A program made the translations under genes and the position numbers. The notes beneath the pieces are model-generated. The model made no database searches. It had not been told where the DNA came from and saw only the letters and a list, made by a program, of their open reading frames with translations. Below, piece after piece: positions 8,195-17,505 of a stretch of 48,706 bases of DNA. This DNA is from Arcicella sp043769985 (GTDB lineage Bacteria; Bacteroidota; Bacteroidia; Cytophagales; Spirosomataceae). Numbering within the stretch: position 1 is the stretch's first letter; every line of letters starts with the position of its first letter. The stretch covers positions 1 to 48,706 of the forward strand of contig JAYVIV010000243.1 of assembly GCA_043769985.1 (NCBI GenBank), read 5' to 3'.

Positions 8195-8340
8195 ACTATC
8201 TACAATTCGTCGCAAAATACAATTAGACCACGGTTTGTACTGATTTAACAGATTTTCAAGGAAAAATTAAAGAAAAATCAGTGTAAATCTGTTTTATCCG
8301 TGTCATCCGTGGTCTAATTTATCGTGCGACAAATAGTAGA
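8195..8340. repeat. Word-type inverted repeat (ATCCGTGGTCTAATT family) between convergent genes
   Basis: The left arm has ATTCGTCGCAAAATACAATT, AGACCACGG, ACTGATTTAACAGATTTT. The right arm has AAATCTGTTTTATCCGTGTC, ATCCGTGGTCTAATTTATCG and TGCGACAAATAG. The spacer lies between convergent genes, where it may act as a two-way transcription end. No gene is present. Confidence 0.75.
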
Positions 8341-8353
8341 TAATTCTTATATT

Positions 8354-11300
8354 TTATACCAAAGGCAAAGTAAAGTAGAACGTACTTCCCACATCCTGCA
8401 CGGTATCAAACCATATACTCCCTTTTGAATTATCAACTACCCACTTGGCAAGAGCTAACCCAACGCCAGTTCCTTGGGCTTTGGTTGAGAAATCTAACAT
8501 AAAAATTTTACTGGTATTTTCTTTCAATACACCTATGCCGTTGTCGGTAATACTGAATGTTACTGTCTCTGTGTTGATTTCTACTTTAATTTTAATGTCT
8601 GGTTTCCTTTCTGACGGTACAGATTGAATGCCATTCATCAAAAGATTATTAATGATATTTCCCGTTAATTGTCTATCTCCCCAAACCATTACGGGCTTTT
8701 GTGGAACATCTTTTGAAAGATTAATTTTATTGTTTTCAGAATATAAGTTGATAACCTTATTTACTTCATAAATAAAATCAAAAACTTCATGTTTTGGAAC
8801 TGGCAAACGAGCAAAATCTGAGAAGGAATTGGCAATATATGATAAGTTATCGATCTGACTTGTTAATGATTCGATTTGGTCTTTGATTTGAGCCGTATCA
8901 ATTGTTACTCCTTTTGATAGTTTATGTTGCAATAATTGAAGAGACAACTTCATGGGCGTAAGCGGATTCTTAATTTCGTGAACCACTTGTTTTGCCATCT
9001 GCTGCCAAGCGGATTGTTTTGTAGTGTCTGCTAAAGCCACTTTAGATTCATCCAATTTTACCAACATATCATTGTAGGCTTTAATCAAAACGCCAATTTC
9101 ATCATCCGACCGCCAAGCTAAAGGTTCATTGGGCTTACTCAAATCTATTTTTCGTAACTTATTGGTAATCAGTCGTAAAGGAACTGTTAGAACGTTCGAA
9201 GCGAAGTATGAAAGTAATAATAATCCTAAGAAAATGGTTGTAAAAGTGTTTAATAATGACCCAATTACGTTACTGATTTCTTGCTCGTTAGCCACTTTTG
9301 AATCATAAAAAGGCACACTCACCACTCCCGCCAATTTCCCATCAACTGAATTTATTCCAACGTAAGAACCCATAAAATCAAGATTGCCCATCGTTTCGGG
9401 AATGATGGCATTATGTTCTTGTTCTTCTATAATTCTAATGTAAGCCTCTGGATTTAAGTAAGTTGAGACGATTCCCGTTTCATAGCTTAATTCTTTATTC
9501 GTTGCGAGTAATCTTCCTGTTACATCAAAAACGTTAACGTATCTCTTGGCACTTATTGAAATATTTTTGAGGGTATCAGTAAGAAACTGTTTACTCATTT
9601 TGCCTTGGACATATCGGTCAACGGCAGGGAGAAGACTAATTCCTGTGTTCTCGGTTTGCGAAATATAAGATTGCTTTTGACTTTCAGATAGTTTTGAACC
9701 GATGATTTTTAGGGTGATACCCACCACTAAAATCAGCGGCAATAAAAAGGCAACATTAAGGTATATCTGAATTTTGGTGGCAAAATTCACTTTTAAATTG
9801 GAAAATCCGTAGCGTATTGCATATATCAAAACCACAAAAATTATGGTAATGACCAAAGTTAGAAATAAGAATGAAAAGTTTGAGTAAATGGTGGGAATAC
9901 TTATATTTTCAGAAGAAACTATAATTTTTCGCCCATTTTTATTAATCGAAGCCACATGATTAAATCCATTATCAGTGATTCCTCCCTCACTGATTTGTTT
10001 CCCCTCCACTAAGCTTAGTGGCATTTTCCGTTCATAATTATAGTTTTTACCGCCCGTTTTAATAAGTTTTGTATTTTCATAAACTGCATAACTATAATTG
10101 CCTGCCTCCAACTGTTCCTCTCCACTCGTAGGCGTATCTGAGAGAGCTGCATCACTCCGTTTTTTGAGGTCAATGATTACGTAACCAACCGATTTATTAT
10201 CCTTATTCAAAAGAGGAATAAAATCAATATACTGTTTTTGATAGTTGTTTGAAGCATCATTTATAAAAAAGATATTGCTGTATTCGGTTTGATATTTCGA
10301 GGTTTTATAACGGTCTTCGTACGCCTGAAAACTTTGTGCACCTGATACATTATCTAAGGATTTACCATTAATATCAAAAACAGACATTTCTGTGTAGTAA
10401 TAATCAAAGTAAATGTCCAACAGCGATTTCCTGATATAGCCTTGTACCTGTTCACGAGGAAGGAGAGCCGATTTTATTAGAACTTTCACAATTGAATCTT
10501 TACTAATATCAACATTTACTTTACTCAGTTTAAATTCGCCTATTTCGTCATTTTCCAATAAAAACTTTTTGCCAAATTGCTGTTTTTGAATAAAGTCTTT
10601 TCTGATGGCTTGACTGTAAACCACATAAGTGCCTAATCCAGCACAAATTAGGGCACCGACAAAGAAATAGATGGAAGTTTGATAACGAAAAGTGTAAAAA
10701 TATTTTGGTAATCTGGTGAATAAAAGAATTCCGACATACAACCCATGCAAAAGCAACAGAAAGATATTCTCTTCAAGAATAACAATAGAAAAGAATCCCC
10801 AAATCAAGAATCCAATTAATGAGGCATAGGCCGCCCATTTAGGCTTTTTTCGATTTAGTTTTATCAATAAATTTGTTAGTAAATGAGTAGTCAAAAAATA
10901 AACAATAGATATTAAGACAAAGGCAATGAGTGAAGATAATTTTAGGGATTTATCCCAAAAATCAACGCTCATCGAAATATCTAATTGATAGGAAGATTTT
11001 TCATAAATATTTAATAACTGACCATAAAAACTTTGGAAAACAATAAAACTAATCATTATAACAACCACTGAAATTATTTTTTTTATTTCCTCTGGCAATT
11101 GTAAAAGCCAAAAATATTGCTTCATTTTATAATAATAATTTACCAAATAAATTAGCAAAATAATAATTAAGACCAGATTTAATATAAAATCTCCTAAGGA
11201 AGGCGTGATAAATGAGGAGGCATAAAATTTTGCATTAAAAAGGACTGACTCATAGAAAATAAAAGGAATATTGTAAAAAAGCATAATTGCTCTAAACATT

Positions 11301-12085
11301 ATAAAGTACCACATTAATAACAAAAATGCTCGACCGTATCTATGGGTTTTATTTAAAAACCAAATCCAAGCTGAGAGATAAACTATCAAGAAAAACATAC
11401 TCAAAAGTCCCAGAATGATTACATTTTCTGGGATGGATTGATTTTTAAGATTATCGGCTTTAGAAAGAGTTATTGAAAACAAAAATTCCTTCGTTTCTGC
11501 GTACATATTCAGATGCGTTGCAACCACGGGTGAGGTATCAATTTGTTGAGGGTCGAAAGTAAAAATTGTTGGGTTATAACTGGTTTTTAAATAGGTACTC
11601 TGTGAATCATATTGACGGTAGAGCATGACCATTGAAAATACCTCAAAATTATCAGGTGTGCCAATCACTAAACGTCTATTTACCACAAATTTCCCTTGGA
11701 TGTTAGCGACTGATTTTAACTTATAATTCCCTTCAACTAATTGATAGTCAGGTACAAAACGATAATCTGACCAAAAAACTAATCGCCCATTTTTAAAAAT
11801 AAAGTAAGGATGGATTGTGGGAGTTTTGAGATGTGAAAAAGTGGTATCTTTTGACTGTGAAACCAGTTTTACAACCTTTGCCAAATCTTCATTCGAGGCT
11901 TTAATTTCGTCATGAATTTTAGTTTGAATGTCATACAAAGACTTATCTTCTATGGCACTTACAGGTCCTTTTTTAGTAATGACTAACAATATTAATGCTA
12001 ATCCAAAAGCTGCAAAAGACAGTATCAAGAAAATGTTTTTATTCAAAAATATCAGTTTCAGTAAAGAAGTAAATCGCTTAGACAT
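8354..12085 (-). CDS. Large multi-pass membrane sensor histidine kinase with HAMP domain
   Basis: About 1243 aa, starting at MSKRFTSLL rather than the ATG 17 codons upstream. The order is: N-terminal transmembrane helix; a first extracytoplasmic region of about 200 residues; a block of about seven membrane helices (residues about 220-500); a second extracytoplasmic domain; a membrane helix; another sensor region; a final helix with HAMP; then the kinase core. The H-box is VVHEIKNPLTPMK (His about residue 1036), the N-box NIINNLLMNGIQ, G1 ITDNGIG, and G2 GTGVGLALAKW. The two-sensor layout with the NtrY-like H-box is typical of large Bacteroidota kinases. No response regulator is adjacent, so it is an orphan kinase here. 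Signal and partner are unknown. Confidence 0.9.
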   Translation of the reverse strand: MSKRFTSLLKLIFLNKNIFLILSFAAFGLALILLVITKKGPVSAIEDKSLYDIQTKIHDEIKASNEDLAKVVKLVSQSKDTTFSHLKTPTIHPYFIFKNGRLVFWSDYRFVPDYQLVEGNYKLKSVANIQGKFVVNRRLVIGTPDNFEVFSMVMLYRQYDSQSTYLKTSYNPTIFTFDPQQIDTSPVVATHLNMYAETKEFLFSITLSKADNLKNQSIPENVIILGLLSMFFLIVYLSAWIWFLNKTHRYGRAFLLLMWYFIMFRAIMLFYNIPFIFYESVLFNAKFYASSFITPSLGDFILNLVLIIILLIYLVNYYYKMKQYFWLLQLPEEIKKIISVVVIMISFIVFQSFYGQLLNIYEKSSYQLDISMSVDFWDKSLKLSSLIAFVLISIVYFLTTHLLTNLLIKLNRKKPKWAAYASLIGFLIWGFFSIVILEENIFLLLLHGLYVGILLFTRLPKYFYTFRYQTSIYFFVGALICAGLGTYVVYSQAIRKDFIQKQQFGKKFLLENDEIGEFKLSKVNVDISKDSIVKVLIKSALLPREQVQGYIRKSLLDIYFDYYYTEMSVFDINGKSLDNVSGAQSFQAYEDRYKTSKYQTEYSNIFFINDASNNYQKQYIDFIPLLNKDNKSVGYVIIDLKKRSDAALSDTPTSGEEQLEAGNYSYAVYENTKLIKTGGKNYNYERKMPLSLVEGKQISEGGITDNGFNHVASINKNGRKIIVSSENISIPTIYSNFSFLFLTLVITIIFVVLIYAIRYGFSNLKVNFATKIQIYLNVAFLLPLILVVGITLKIIGSKLSESQKQSYISQTENTGISLLPAVDRYVQGKMSKQFLTDTLKNISISAKRYVNVFDVTGRLLATNKELSYETGIVSTYLNPEAYIRIIEEQEHNAIIPETMGNLDFMGSYVGINSVDGKLAGVVSVPFYDSKVANEQEISNVIGSLLNTFTTIFLGLLLLSYFASNVLTVPLRLITNKLRKIDLSKPNEPLAWRSDDEIGVLIKAYNDMLVKLDESKVALADTTKQSAWQQMAKQVVHEIKNPLTPMKLSLQLLQHKLSKGVTIDTAQIKDQIESLTSQIDNLSYIANSFSDFARLPVPKHEVFDFIYEVNKVINLYSENNKINLSKDVPQKPVMVWGDRQLTGNIINNLLMNGIQSVPSERKPDIKIKVEINTETVTFSITDNGIGVLKENTSKIFMLDFSTKAQGTGVGLALAKWVVDNSKGSIWFDTVQDVGSTFYFTLPLV

Positions 12086-12218
12086 TAGGGTTTGGTTAAA
12101 TGTTATCAATGGTAAAACAAATTTCGTACCATTCATTAATAATTTGGCTTAAAGTTCTGAAAATCAGATATTTAAATCTATACGATATTGTTGTGTTAGT
12201 AAAATTCAAAACATTCGT

Positions 12219-12515
12219 TTACATTTCACTAAGTTCTATGCTCACTAAAGAATTCCATTCTTCCGACAAACTCATAGCTGGCTTTATTGTCTTTGCTCTT
12301 TGATACCAATAATTGGCATTCCAATCATCTCCTTCTTTTCTGTGTAAATAGGCATGAATGCGGTCGTATTCTTGAACACCCTCCTGTGCTTGAGCAACAT
12401 TATGGGCTGATTCCCAGTCACCTTTTGCATCATACCAAAGCGCTTGGAGGATTTCTGAAATATGTTGTGGGGGATTGTTGTCCAGAAGGGTTTTATTGAA
12501 TGCTGCGAATGTCAT
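12219..12515 (-). CDS. Conserved small protein of unknown function, 98 aa
   Basis: A soluble Trp-rich protein. The pattern LQALWYDAKGDWESAHN, RIHAYLHRKEGDDWNANYWY, QRAK resembles a widespread bacterial family in which short helical repeats end with AYLHRKEGD and YWYRRA. I know no assigned function. It lies upstream of the histidine kinase on the same strand with a gap of about 130 bp, so cotranscription is possible but not shown. Confidence 0.75.
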   Translation of the reverse strand: MTFAAFNKTLLDNNPPQHISEILQALWYDAKGDWESAHNVAQAQEGVQEYDRIHAYLHRKEGDDWNANYWYQRAKTIKPAMSLSEEWNSLVSIELSEM

Positions 12516-12648
12516 TTTATTGTAAGTTATTTACGAATTTAAGAAAATAAACGCAAAATAATTTATTCTAAAACCTTGAGTCCGATGATATTGTGATTAC
12601 CAACAAAATTTATAAATTGCGGATGTAAACTGCTTAATCCAAAAGAAT

Positions 12649-13398
12649 ATGAGAACAATTACCTTGTTTGTACCACTTTTACTTATTTTGATGAGTCTTT
12701 CGCCCGCCCCAATTGATTTTTATCAAGCCCAACTTCGTTTTCCTCGAGTACGAGAAGCCCTTAAAAGTAAGGGTAAAACCGTAGATGAAATGCTAATGAT
12801 AAAGGGAATTAGCACCCATAATTTTGATGTTTTTTTTAGGGCTTTCAAGAAGGAACAGAAATTTGAAGTTTGGGCGAAAAATAAAGCTGAAAGTAGCTTC
12901 AAGCTGTTAAAAACATACGATTTTTGTGCCTCAACGGGTATTTTGGGACCCAAAAGGCGTTCAGGTGATCGCCAAATGCCCGAAGGTTTTTATACTATTG
13001 ATGCCTTTAATCCAATGAGCAATTATCATTTGTCTTTCAGAGTAAATTACCCAAATGCCTCCGATAAAAAATTTGCCGACCCACTGAATCCTGGCGATAA
13101 TATTTTTGTACATGGCTCGTGTATAACGATTGGGTGTATTCCCGTAGGAGATGAAAATATTAAGGAAATTTATCTTCTGGCAGCTCGTGCAAAAGGTGGC
13201 GAACAGGAAATTCCCATTCATATTTTTCCCAATAAAATGACCGATGAAAATTACGCCTCACTAAAAGCAGAATTTGCTTCCAACGCAACATTATTAGAAT
13301 TTTGGTCATGGTTGAAACCTGGTTTTGATGCTTTTGAAAAGACTAATATCGTTCCAGCAATTACAGTTGAGGATAGTGGAAAATATGCGTTGAAGTAG
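12649..13398 (+). CDS. L,D-transpeptidase (YkuD/YafK-type) exported protein
   Basis: A 249-aa protein with an N-terminal signal peptide (MRTITLFVPLLLILMSLSP). The catalytic region is intact: GPKRRSGDRQMPEGFY precedes the core motif HGSCITIGCIPVGD, which supplies the histidine and the nucleophilic cysteine in the HxxCxxxGC arrangement typical of YafK-like enzymes. These enzymes form or edit L,D cross-links in periplasmic peptidoglycan or attach proteins to it; the exact reaction is inferred. It is a single-gene unit ended by a strong terminator. Confidence 0.9.
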   Translation: MRTITLFVPLLLILMSLSPAPIDFYQAQLRFPRVREALKSKGKTVDEMLMIKGISTHNFDVFFRAFKKEQKFEVWAKNKAESSFKLLKTYDFCASTGILGPKRRSGDRQMPEGFYTIDAFNPMSNYHLSFRVNYPNASDKKFADPLNPGDNIFVHGSCITIGCIPVGDENIKEIYLLAARAKGGEQEIPIHIFPNKMTDENYASLKAEFASNATLLEFWSWLKPGFDAFEKTNIVPAITVEDSGKYALK

Positions 13399-13434
13399 AG
13401 TTGACATATATTAATAAATAAAATGTTAAACAAA

Positions 13435-13487
13435 GGAGACATTATGACCGTTTAAATTTATTGAAACGGTCATAATGTCTCCTTTTT
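13435..13487 (+). terminator. Strong intrinsic terminator with perfect 19-bp stem
   Basis: GGAGACATTATGACCGTTT pairs perfectly with AAACGGTCATAATGTCTCC around a 10-nt loop and is followed by TTTTT. It sits downstream of the L,D-transpeptidase gene. Confidence 0.88.
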
Positions 13488-13565
13488 CGTGCTGGTATAA
13501 GATTTGAACAATTCTAAATACTTCGCTTGTTGGAGTCAAAAAAAGCAAAACCTGCACACATATAG

Positions 13566-13961
13566 ATGGGAAAGAAAATTGTTATTCCGAGAGAAATTTT
13601 AGCAAATATAGATTTTAATAATACCTTAAATGGAGGACGAACAGAGCCTAAAATCGAAGTTAGTCAAACACCCGATTCCTACGAAATTTTTGTGAAAGTT
13701 GCGGGTTTGGAAGCTGATCACTTAAAGCTAAATATCGAAGATAATCGTCTTTGGTTGTATGCTTTGCAACCAGTTCTGAAAACGGCTGAGCAAGAAGTAC
13801 ACGAAAACTTTGTTCCTCAAACCATTGGGCAATTGATGTTGCCAAACTTTGTGGATGTAGAAAATATATCCGCTCGTTATCATAACCATCAGTGGAAAAT
13901 TGTAATGCCTTTCGATGATTCAAAGAAAGGATTTAAAAAAGATATTGAAGTTCAGTTTTAA
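13566..13961 (+). CDS. Divergent Hsp20/alpha-crystallin-like protein
   Basis: A 131-aa protein. The core resembles an alpha-crystallin domain: PKIEVSQTPDSYEIFVKVAG, LEADHLKLNIEDNRLWLYA, then LMLPNFVDVENISARYHNHQ, WKIVMPF. Canonical small heat-shock proteins carry a GVL motif and an I-x-I tail. Here the equivalent region reads KIVMPFDDSKKGFKKDIEVQ, so chaperone activity is uncertain. It is probably a cytoplasmic Hsp20-fold protein and stands alone between two terminators. Confidence 0.7.
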   Translation: MGKKIVIPREILANIDFNNTLNGGRTEPKIEVSQTPDSYEIFVKVAGLEADHLKLNIEDNRLWLYALQPVLKTAEQEVHENFVPQTIGQLMLPNFVDVENISARYHNHQWKIVMPFDDSKKGFKKDIEVQF

Positions 13962-14048
13962 ATTCAATGATAGACTGATAGAATATCAAAAATGCCTTTA
14001 ATTATCCATTATATCATTCACTCATTCTTTCATTTTTTTATAGATATT

Positions 14049-14081
14049 GCCCTGCAAGGTACGCCTTGTCAGGGCTTTTTT
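14049..14081 (+). terminator. Intrinsic terminator after the Hsp20-like gene
   Basis: GCCCTGCAAGG pairs with CCTTGTCAGGGC (one bulged base) around a TACG loop, followed by a run of six T. Confidence 0.85.
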
Positions 14082-14129
14082 GTAATTAATCCTTAACTTG
14101 TAGCGTTTTAACAATTCAACCAAATATCC

Positions 14130-15260
14130 ATGAAAGTAATATCCTTATTTCTGATGTTCATTAGTACATCAATTTTTGCCCAAAATAAACCTAAAAACAA
14201 AATGAGTAATGATTTTCACCTTTTAGTAGGCACTTATACTTCGGGAAAAAGTGAAGGGATTTATGTTTATAAATTTAATGTCAAAACTGGTGAATTTGAG
14301 GCTGAAAGTATTGCCAAAAATGTAAAAAATCCTTCTTATTTGGTGGTTTCTCCCGATGAAAAATACGTTTATTCAGCGGGTGAAATTGATAAAAATGGAG
14401 CGGTATATGCCTTTGCTTTTGACAAAAAAACGGGCAATTTAAAGCAACTAAGCACTCAATCGTCCAATGGAAATTATCCTTGTTTTGTGGATATTGACAA
14501 AACGGGTAAGTGGGTTTTTGCGGGTAATTACGGAGCTGGAAACCTAACAGTTTTACCAGTAGAATCAAACGGAGGTTTAGGAAAACCAACGCAAACGATT
14601 CAACATGAAGGGAAAAGTGTTAATGCTGCCCGTCAGGAAGGTCCTCACGTTCATTCGGTAAATATTGCTCCTAATAATGTTGATGTCTTCGTGCCAGATT
14701 TGGGTTTGGATAAAATTTTTACGTATTCATTGGATGCAAAAACGGGGAAATTAACGGCTGGCAATCCAGCATTTACGAAGGTTCAAGATGGCTCTGGTCC
14801 AAGACATTTTTCGATTCATCCCAACGGAAAATTTGCGTATGTTATTCAAGAAATAACGGGAGAAGTAACCGCTTTTAATTATAAAAAAGGGACTTTAATT
14901 GCCATTCAAACAATTTCTGCTAAACCAGCGGGACACACAGGGGACTTCAATTGTGCGGATATTCATATTTCGCCAGACGGTAAATTTCTGTATGGTTCCA
15001 ATCGTGTGCATGACAGTTTAGTGATTTATTCGATTGATGCAAAAACTGGCAAACTAACTTACGTGGCTCATCAATCAGTTATGGGCAAAAAGCCAAGAAA
15101 TTTCATGATTGACCCCACAGGAAATTTTGTTTTAGTTGCAAACCAAGATTCTGATAATATTACAATTTTCAAACGAAATATGAAAACTGGGTTGCTGACA
15201 CCTACTGGAAGAGAAATTTCTGTGCCTAATCCTGTTTGTTTGAAAATGGTTAGTTTTTAA
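14130..15260 (+). CDS. Periplasmic lactonase-family seven-bladed beta-propeller (6-phosphogluconolactonase-like)
   Basis: A 376-aa protein with a signal peptide (MKVISLFLMFISTSIFAQ). The mature part has repeated propeller blades: LLVGTYTSGKSEGIYVYKF, YLVVSPDEKYVYSAGE, HVHSVNIAPNNVDVFVPDLG, GPRHFSIHPNGKFAYVIQE, ADIHISPDGKFLYGSNR. This is the lactonase (YbhE/Pgl) family, which hydrolyses 6-phosphogluconolactone in E. coli. An exported member cannot act on a cytoplasmic phosphorylated sugar, so its substrate is probably another lactone or a muconolactone-like compound. The GMC oxidoreductase genes 2 kb downstream could supply sugar lactones, which is speculative. Confidence 0.87.
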   Translation: MKVISLFLMFISTSIFAQNKPKNKMSNDFHLLVGTYTSGKSEGIYVYKFNVKTGEFEAESIAKNVKNPSYLVVSPDEKYVYSAGEIDKNGAVYAFAFDKKTGNLKQLSTQSSNGNYPCFVDIDKTGKWVFAGNYGAGNLTVLPVESNGGLGKPTQTIQHEGKSVNAARQEGPHVHSVNIAPNNVDVFVPDLGLDKIFTYSLDAKTGKLTAGNPAFTKVQDGSGPRHFSIHPNGKFAYVIQEITGEVTAFNYKKGTLIAIQTISAKPAGHTGDFNCADIHISPDGKFLYGSNRVHDSLVIYSIDAKTGKLTYVAHQSVMGKKPRNFMIDPTGNFVLVANQDSDNITIFKRNMKTGLLTPTGREISVPNPVCLKMVSF

Positions 15261-15350
15261 TTTACAGAATCAAAGACCCAATCTGTCGATTAAATTAAAC
15301 GGAGCGTATAATACCAAAAAATGAGGCGTATGTTTGGTGTCAGAATTTGA

Positions 15351-15358
15351 TAAATTTG
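15351..15358 (+). promoter_or_regulatory. Bacteroidota -7 element TAAATTTG before the sialidase-like gene
   Basis: An exact match to TAnnTTTG about 100 bp before the chosen start codon. A TTTG lies upstream at 15333, but spacing is shorter than the usual 19 or so bp, so the -33 assignment is weak. Confidence 0.4.
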
Positions 15359-15455
15359 TATGTATAATATTGATGTAAAATGGGCATTTAAAATTTGCAG
15401 AACTATCTGTTATTTGGGGCTAATCTCACATCTTAAAAAAATAATCAATAAAATT

Positions 15456-16736
15456 ATGATAAAATTACTCATTTCTCTTCAGCTGATTCTTTTCGGAATC
15501 GGGGCTTTTTTTAATGCTGATAAAACGAAAAATGTGTCTCACGACTCAGAAATAGCCGTTTGCAATCCAATTTTACAAGATAATAATTTCTCAAACATTA
15601 ATCCAGACGACACAACAAAAGCCTATTCGATGCCTTTGCTTGCTCAAACTCCAAAAGGAGAAGTTATGCTCACTTGGACAGAAAAAGATGCTCAAGGAAT
15701 AACCTCCTTTTGTTTAGCATTCTCGAAAGATAAAGGCAAAACATTTTCAGATAAAAAAGTCATTTATGCGGGAACTGGCGTAGGGAATAGTCGTATGATG
15801 CGGGCAAAAGTGCTTACAAAAAAAGACGGAAGTTTAGCGGCTATTTTTTCAAACAAAGATGCTGTTGCCACTGCCTCAACTTCAACGACACATCAGGGTG
15901 GTCGTGGAGGAGGACGTTCATCAAATATTGTTTATTGTGTTTCAAAGGATAATGGCTCAACTTGGACAACTCCTGTATCCGTTGATTCTGACCCCAAACA
16001 AGGAATTATGAGAGGTTTTTTCGATGCTGTTGTTTTACCAAATGACGAAATTGCAGTAGCTTATTTAAAAGATGTTGCCAATAGTACAAAGCATGAAGAA
16101 CGTGATTTGAGAATGGTGGTGACGAAAAATGGAACGTTTCAACCAGAAAAAGTGATTGATCCTGTTGTTTGCGATTGTTGCCCAATAAATATGCTGATTG
16201 ATGCAAACGGAGCTTTAAATATTGTCTATCGTGATAATAATGATGACATCAGAGATATGGCAAAAATGGTTTCAACTGATAATGCTGAGACCTTCTCAAA
16301 ATCTCAAATATTGCACCATGACGAATGGAAAATTAAAGGTTGTCCTCATAGTGGAGCAGTTTCAAGTACCTCGGGAAAAGGGGCATTGTTTGCATGGTTC
16401 TCAGGTACGGAAAAGGAAAGTGGAATTAGATTGGTTAATAATGAAGGCAAAAAACTATTGGTTTTAAATGACGCTTCCGCAAAAAATGCTTTTTTAATGG
16501 ATGGTTCTCAAAATCAAGTGTTGCTTTGGGAACAGAATAAACCAGAAAATAATTTAACAGAAATTGCTTTCAAGAAAATAAATAATGATAAAGTCTCTGA
16601 AACAATTTGGGTTGTTGGTTCATCAAACGGTATGAATTCTACGGGTTTAATGCTTGATAATCAGTTAGTTGTAGCTTACGAAGTAAAGCAAGCGAACAAA
16701 AGAAACAGTTTGAAAATCAGCACGATTCGTTTATGA
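15456..16736 (+). CDS. Exported sialidase-like (BNR-repeat) beta-propeller protein
   Basis: About 426 aa from the Met of MIKLLISLQLILFGIG, which gives a clean signal peptide; the open frame extends 32 codons further up without family features. BNR/Asp-box style units are visible (CLAFSKDKGKTFSDKKV, YCVSKDNGSTWTTPV, MVSTDNAETFSK). A distinctive cysteine cluster (VVCDCCPINM) and KGCPHSGAVS occur mid-protein. Annotation pipelines usually name this family exo-alpha-sialidase, but I do not see the Arg triad needed to claim sialidase activity. A Gly/Arg-rich insert (HQGGRGGGRSS) is unusual. It may bind or cleave glycans in the periplasm. A terminator follows. Confidence 0.72.
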   Translation: MIKLLISLQLILFGIGAFFNADKTKNVSHDSEIAVCNPILQDNNFSNINPDDTTKAYSMPLLAQTPKGEVMLTWTEKDAQGITSFCLAFSKDKGKTFSDKKVIYAGTGVGNSRMMRAKVLTKKDGSLAAIFSNKDAVATASTSTTHQGGRGGGRSSNIVYCVSKDNGSTWTTPVSVDSDPKQGIMRGFFDAVVLPNDEIAVAYLKDVANSTKHEERDLRMVVTKNGTFQPEKVIDPVVCDCCPINMLIDANGALNIVYRDNNDDIRDMAKMVSTDNAETFSKSQILHHDEWKIKGCPHSGAVSSTSGKGALFAWFSGTEKESGIRLVNNEGKKLLVLNDASAKNAFLMDGSQNQVLLWEQNKPENNLTEIAFKKINNDKVSETIWVVGSSNGMNSTGLMLDNQLVVAYEVKQANKRNSLKISTIRL

Positions 16737-16766
16737 TGATTTATGTTTCTTTATTTTCTTGAATTT

Positions 16767-16805
16767 AAAAATGCCTTATTCTCTCCAGTTTAAGGCATTT
16801 TTTTG
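16767..16805 (+). terminator. Intrinsic terminator after the sialidase-like gene
   Basis: AAAAATGCCTTA pairs with TAAGGCATTTTTTT around a 12-nt loop, with the T tract forming part of the descending stem. Confidence 0.82.
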
Positions 16806-16937
16806 TGAATTAACTTCAAATAAACAAGGACAGATTAATACCAGTTTTTAAGTATATTTATGCTTTAATTCTCGTTCCTAACGCAGTATATTTCAAATAG
16901 AATTTCTTTTATTGACATCAACTTAATTTAACCAATT

Positions 16938-17459
16938 ATGCAAAGACGTTCAGCAGTTAAAAACATTGCCTTAACGATTGGAGCTTCCATTGTTCTGCCT
17001 GCTTGGGCAAATGCCTGGAATAAAGACTCTTTTCGACATAATCAAAACATCGTTCCTCCACAAGAAAACCTGTTGGCTGAAATTGTTGAAACCATCATCC
17101 CCAAAACCAATACGCCAGGAGCAAAAGAACTTAATGTTCAACAATTTATCCCTGTAATGGTGAAAGACTGTTACGACCAAAAAGCCCAAGAAACATATAA
17201 AAAAGGTTTTGAATTAGTGGATAAAAATGCCAAAAACGCTTTCTCAAAATCGTTCATGGAATGTGATACAAAACAAAGATTGGAGGTCTTGGATAAAATG
17301 TCAAAATCTGAAAATTCTGACGAAAAAAACTTCCTTCAATTGGTCAAACGTCTCACTATTCAAGGCTATATGAGTTCTGAATATGTAATGACTAACCTTA
17401 GCGTTTACGAGTACGCACCAGCCCGTTATCATGGCTGCGTACCTGTGAAAATTAAGTAA
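16938..17459 (+). CDS. Gluconate 2-dehydrogenase subunit 3 family protein
   Basis: A 173-aa exported small subunit. The N-terminus MQRRSAVKNIALTIGASIVL resembles a Tat-like leader (RRSAVKN). The mature part has the typical LLAEIVETIIPKTNTPGAKE, LNVQQFIPVMVKDCY and a C-terminal GYMSSEYVMTNL. In known enzymes this subunit escorts the flavin subunit across the membrane and binds the membrane complex. The GMC oxidoreductase follows 46 bp downstream, confirming the pair. The short gap contains repeated CACAACTC words. Confidence 0.9.
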   Translation: MQRRSAVKNIALTIGASIVLPAWANAWNKDSFRHNQNIVPPQENLLAEIVETIIPKTNTPGAKELNVQQFIPVMVKDCYDQKAQETYKKGFELVDKNAKNAFSKSFMECDTKQRLEVLDKMSKSENSDEKNFLQLVKRLTIQGYMSSEYVMTNLSVYEYAPARYHGCVPVKIK

Positions 17460-17505
17460 TTCGATAATTCACAACTCACAACTCAAAAATCACAAATTTA
17501 AAAAG

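Noticed and set aside
8445..8627. Plus-strand ORF in the histidine kinase region
   Set aside because: Antisense shadow of the conserved kinase ATPase domain.
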